Shown: one piece after another, positions 6,283-8,936 of the stretch
Position numbering within the stretch: the stretch's first letter is position 1
Layout: every line of letters starts with the position of its first letter
NCBI GenBank assembly: GCA_910577495.1
Contig: CAJTML010000057.1
Location: forward strand, 3,910-12,845
DNA: 8,936 nt
Origin: an uncultured Eggerthellaceae bacterium
Lineage (GTDB): Bacteria > Actinomycetota > Coriobacteriia > Coriobacteriales > Eggerthellaceae
Direction of reading: 5' to 3'
Notes under the pieces: generated by a model
The model's database searches: none
What the model was told of the DNA's origin: nothing
The model's input: only the letters and a program-made list of their open reading frames with translations
Made by a program: the position numbers and the translations under genes

Positions 6283-7704
6283 ATGAGCATTGCAGCAGCC
6301 TACGTGGTACCACATCCGCCACTCATCATACCAAGCGTTGGAAAAGGTCAGGAGAGCGCAATCTCTTCGACAATTCATGCATATCAGGAAATTGCTGAGC
6401 GCTGTGCGCAGCGCAATCCTGACACGGTCGTGATCGTTTCGCCACATGCACCTGCTTTTGCGAATTGCTTTCATGTCTCCACCGACCCTGAGCTTGAAGG
6501 CTCAATGGCGCAGTTTGGCGCGCCTCAAACCAAACTCAGCGTGAAGAGCGATCTTGCATTTGTGCAGTCGCTTGCATCTACGGCCGCGCAAGAAAAGCTT
6601 CCGCTGGTAGGGAGTGATCCAGGAGACGCCGTTCTTGACCACGCAACTTTCGTGCCGCTGTGGTTTCTCCAGGAGGCAGGCTGCCAAGCGCCGGTTGTAC
6701 GCATAGGTTTGTCGGGACTTTCGCCAGAAGAGCATAAGCACCTCGGTAAACTCATCGCGCAAACAGCACACCACCTTGACCGTAGGGTTGTCTTTGTTGC
6801 AAGCGGAGACTTGTCTCACAAATTGAAGGCTGACGGACCGTACGGTTTAGCGCCTGAGGGGGCGGTCTTTGATCGCGAAGTCACCAACATCTTAGACGCA
6901 GGAGATCTTGCGGGTTTGTTCACGTTTGATCCGCTGTTTTTGCGTAAAGCTGCAGAGTGCGGATTAGGGTCATTCCAAATTATGGCTGGAGCGTTGGAAG
7001 GTTTGCCAATAACGCATGAGCTGATGAGCTACGAAGGACCTTTCGGTGTGGGCTATGCAGTTGCTGCTTTTGAGTCGCTCGATGAAGCAACTAAGACCCC
7101 GCTGGATCGGCAAGCATATGTGGCGGATGTCGAAAACGCGCCCGCGAATAGTGCCGCAGTTGATCCCTATGTTGCACTTGCGCGTGCCAGCGTAGAGCAT
7201 TTTGTTACAACGGGGAGCAAGCTTGTTCTGCCTGAGAACCTACCCCCTGAGCTTACCGACAAACAAGCTGGCGTCTTTGTGTCGCTCCATGAATTTGGCC
7301 AGTTGAGAGGCTGCATTGGTACCATCCAGCCCGTCACAGGGAGTGTTGGCGAAGAAATCATTCGCAATGGCATCTCGGCTGCTACGCAAGACCCGCGCTT
7401 TCCCGCGGTGAGTGCGTCAGAGCTTGGTGATCTGTCGTATTCGGTTGATGTGCTCTATCCGCCAATGCCGATAGATTCGCCTGATGAGCTTGACCCAACA
7501 CGTTATGGCGTCATTGTGACCAAGGGATACAAGCGTGGGTTGCTCCTTCCGAACTTAGACGGAATTGACAGTGTTGATCAGCAGCTTGCCATAGCTAAGC
7601 AAAAAGCTGGCATTGACCCGCATGATACCGAAGTAGAGTTAGAGCGATTCGAGGTTGTTCGCCACGACCGCGGGGGACAAGCCAAAAACGAAAGCAGGTC
7701 GTAG
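6283..7704 (+). CDS. amrBA: AmmeMemoRadiSam system protein: MEMO-AMMECR1 fusion
   Basis: This 473-residue protein joins the two non-radical-SAM components of the AmmeMemoRadiSam system in one chain. Residues about 1-265 are a MEMO domain, a relative of LigB-type extradiol dioxygenases. Its conserved histidines are visible in PHPPLIIP (His 11), SPHAP (His 55), DHATFVPLW (His 120) and SGDLSH (Asp 176, His 179). Residues about 295-458 are an AMMECR1 domain with the hallmark LRGCIG at 341-346, then TQDPRFP and GLLLPN. The two domains are linked by a hydrophilic stretch around 266-294. The radical SAM partner starts two bases after its TAG stop, so the pair is an operon. The start is fixed by AAGGAGA. 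Human MEMO1 and AMMECR1 are homologues, but the bacterial reaction is not established. The symbol here is descriptive. Confidence 0.92.
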   Translation: MSIAAAYVVPHPPLIIPSVGKGQESAISSTIHAYQEIAERCAQRNPDTVVIVSPHAPAFANCFHVSTDPELEGSMAQFGAPQTKLSVKSDLAFVQSLASTAAQEKLPLVGSDPGDAVLDHATFVPLWFLQEAGCQAPVVRIGLSGLSPEEHKHLGKLIAQTAHHLDRRVVFVASGDLSHKLKADGPYGLAPEGAVFDREVTNILDAGDLAGLFTFDPLFLRKAAECGLGSFQIMAGALEGLPITHELMSYEGPFGVGYAVAAFESLDEATKTPLDRQAYVADVENAPANSAAVDPYVALARASVEHFVTTGSKLVLPENLPPELTDKQAGVFVSLHEFGQLRGCIGTIQPVTGSVGEEIIRNGISAATQDPRFPAVSASELGDLSYSVDVLYPPMPIDSPDELDPTRYGVIVTKGYKRGLLLPNLDGIDSVDQQLAIAKQKAGIDPHDTEVELERFEVVRHDRGGQAKNESRS

Positions 7705-7706
7705 CT

Positions 7707-8564
7707 ATGCTTGAAACTGATCGCATTATCTGTCCGGTGTGTCCGCATGCATGCAATCTTCGCGAAGGTCAGCTTGGTGTTTGTAGGGGACGCCGAGCAC
7801 ATAATGGTCAAGTTGTAGATGAGAATTATGGACGCGTCACCTCGCTCAACTTAGATCCCGTAGAAAAGAAGCCGCTTGCGTTTTGGCATCCAGGAAGCTG
7901 GGTGCTTTCAGTGGGCAGCTATGGGTGCAATATGCGCTGCCCGTTTTGTCAGAACGCGTCAATTTCGTGTGCAAATTCAGATGAAGCACATTGGAATTAC
8001 GTGGAACCCGAAGCGCTTGTTCGTTGGGCGGGGAAGGTGCGCGATGTGCATGATATGCGCCACGCCATTGGGATTGCTTACACCTATAACGAGCCGCTGA
8101 TTGGCTGGGAGTTTGTACGGGATGTGTCTGTCTTGGCTCACGAGGCTGGTTTATATAACGTGTTGGTAAGCAACGGTATGGCGAATTTCGAGGTGATTGA
8201 TGAGCTCTTGCCCCTCATTGATGCCGCCAATATTGATTTAAAAGGTTTTTCGCAATCGTTTTATGACCTGGTCGGGGGAGACCTCTCCTGCGTAAAGCGA
8301 ACCATAGAGTTGTTCGCAGCTTGTCCTACGGCGCACCTTGAAGTGACTACACTCGTGATTCCCGGCTTGAATGATTCGCCTGAAGAAATTGATCAGATGG
8401 CGGCATGGTTGGCTTCCCTTGATCCTGAGATTCCGTATCACTTGACGCGGTTTTTCCCGACACATTGCATGACGGATAGACCCGCAACGCCGCTCACCAC
8501 TATGCAGACACTTGAGAAGGTGGCAAAGCGACACCTTTCTCGCGTTGTTCTAGGTAACGTCTAG
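7707..8564 (+). CDS. amrS: AmmeMemoRadiSam system radical SAM enzyme
   Basis: This 285-residue cytoplasmic radical SAM enzyme would use a [4Fe-4S] cluster to cleave S-adenosylmethionine; its substrate is unknown. The cluster motif is C-x3-C-x2-C at Cys 74, 78 and 81 (YGCNMRCPFCQNA). Ahead of it is the family-typical N-terminal cysteine group, CPVCPHACNLREGQLGVC (Cys 9, 12, 16 and 26), followed by RGRR, which looks like a second metal site. TYNEPLIGWEF and the stretch ANIDLKGFSQ fit the radical SAM barrel of the pyruvate formate-lyase-activase-like branch. ATG 7707 follows the MEMO-AMMECR1 stop by two bases, with GCAGG at about 7694-7698 as a modest ribosome binding site. Co-occurrence of all three parts makes the assignment secure. 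It ends in TAG, where the next gene's candidate -10 box begins. Confidence 0.93.
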   Translation: MLETDRIICPVCPHACNLREGQLGVCRGRRAHNGQVVDENYGRVTSLNLDPVEKKPLAFWHPGSWVLSVGSYGCNMRCPFCQNASISCANSDEAHWNYVEPEALVRWAGKVRDVHDMRHAIGIAYTYNEPLIGWEFVRDVSVLAHEAGLYNVLVSNGMANFEVIDELLPLIDAANIDLKGFSQSFYDLVGGDLSCVKRTIELFAACPTAHLEVTTLVIPGLNDSPEEIDQMAAWLASLDPEIPYHLTRFFPTHCMTDRPATPLTTMQTLEKVAKRHLSRVVLGNV

Positions 8565-8570
8565 TACAAT
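8565..8570 (+). promoter_or_regulatory. Candidate -10 box of the formate/nitrite transporter gene
   Basis: TACAAT starts on the base after the radical SAM stop codon and 52 bases before ATG 8617. The -35 would lie inside the radical SAM gene; TTGTTC at 8545-8550 has a short 14-base spacer and GCGTTG at 8542-8547 a 17-base spacer, both imperfect. Confidence 0.45.
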
Positions 8571-8616
8571 AGTGCCCGCTCAATGTGAAACCCGATCCAA
8601 GATAAGGTTTTCTCTC

Positions 8617-8936
8617 ATGTCTTTAACACCGCAAGAACTATCAAGCGTTCGTCCTGATGAACTGGCACCTGCCGAGGTTGAGGCGAAGGTAGAGTCCGTT
8701 GCCCAAACGAAAGCTGCGCTTCCTTTTGCGAAGTGCTTTGTGCTTGCCATGCTCTCAGGTGCCTTTATTGCGTTTGGCGCACTGTTTTTCTGTGTCTTCT
8801 TGGGTGATCCGAGCTTGCCGTTTGGCGTGCAGCGTGTGGTAGGGGGCATATGCTTCTGCTTGGGGCTGGTGCTTGTGCTTTGCTGCGGAGCAGAACTCTT
8901 TACGGGTAACATCTTGATGATTTGTGCGAAGGCGTC
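8617..8936 (+). CDS. Formate/nitrite transporter (FNT family), 3' truncated by window
   Basis: This is the N-terminal 106 residues of an FNT-family channel (FocA/NirC type), a pentameric inner-membrane protein carrying formate, nitrite or related small anions. A hydrophilic N-terminus of about 36 residues precedes the first membrane helix (about 38-62), which contains SGAFIAFGALFF. The second helix (about 73-91) leads into the FNT signature GAELFTGN at 91-98. The frame is still open at the window edge. ATG 8617 is preceded by ATAAGG at 8602-8607 with nine bases of spacing. It lies 52 bases after the radical SAM gene and probably has its own promoter. Whether it moves formate or nitrite cannot be judged from this part; formate would fit a fermentative anaerobe. 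Confidence 0.9.
   Translation, partial: MSLTPQELSSVRPDELAPAEVEAKVESVAQTKAALPFAKCFVLAMLSGAFIAFGALFFCVFLGDPSLPFGVQRVVGGICFCLGLVLVLCCGAELFTGNILMICAKA

Noticed and set aside
897..7323. GGTACC hexamer occurs six times (897, 1404, 5764, 5773, 6306, 7318)
   Set aside because: It is more than the two or so expected by chance, but the sites are scattered in coding sequence, mostly at Val/Gly-Thr/Pro codons, with no regular spacing or shared flanks.
8580..8912. Open frame on the minus strand of 110 codons
   Set aside because: It is a shadow of the formate/nitrite transporter gene, whose translation carries clear family motifs; the antisense frame resembles nothing.

Overview
All genes in this window lie on the + strand. 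They suggest a strictly anaerobic, amino-acid-fermenting bacterium: a ferredoxin-linked 2-oxoacid oxidoreductase, an AMP-forming acyl-CoA synthetase, an AmmeMemoRadiSam locus and a formate/nitrite channel. GC is moderate (roughly 50% by eye) and the protein wording fits the Coriobacteriia (Eggerthellales), perhaps a lower-GC member such as Cryptobacterium. That placement is an impression from protein style, not a database result.

Region 1 (1-3447) is a metabolic operon. It holds the TPP-binding beta subunit (left-truncated) and gamma subunit of a 2-oxoacid:ferredoxin oxidoreductase, an XRE-HTH/cupin regulator, and an AMP-forming acyl-CoA synthetase. The synthetase reading frame is continuous from 1774 to 3447 except for one in-frame TAG at 2983-2985. 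Everything downstream of the TAG, including the catalytic lysine motif, is preserved. This is the most striking anomaly in the window: a fresh nonsense mutation, a sequencing error, or recoding/suppression. TAG is an ordinary stop for four other genes here, so genome-wide reassignment is unlikely.

Region 2 (3448-3602) is a 155-base intergenic stretch with three inverted repeats. The last is an 11-bp hairpin followed by five T residues, directly in front of the next ATG. It looks like an intrinsic terminator but also buries that gene's Shine-Dalgarno sequence.

Region 3 (3603-6169) looks like a signalling module with a lower GC impression than its surroundings. It encodes a three-helix membrane protein with a Ser-rich linker and an extracytoplasmic-looking C-terminal domain, a small helix-turn-helix protein, and a divergent membrane-anchored Hanks-type Ser/Thr kinase. 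The HTH-kinase pair recurs in anaerobes as far as I recall, but I know of no described function for it.

Region 4 (6170-8564) is the AmmeMemoRadiSam operon: a MEMO-AMMECR1 fusion protein followed two bases later by its radical SAM enzyme, behind a candidate extended -10 promoter. The system is conserved and its biochemical role is unresolved.

Region 5 (8565-8936) is the 5' part of a formate/nitrite transporter gene, cut by the window edge. Its candidate -10 box abuts the radical SAM stop codon.
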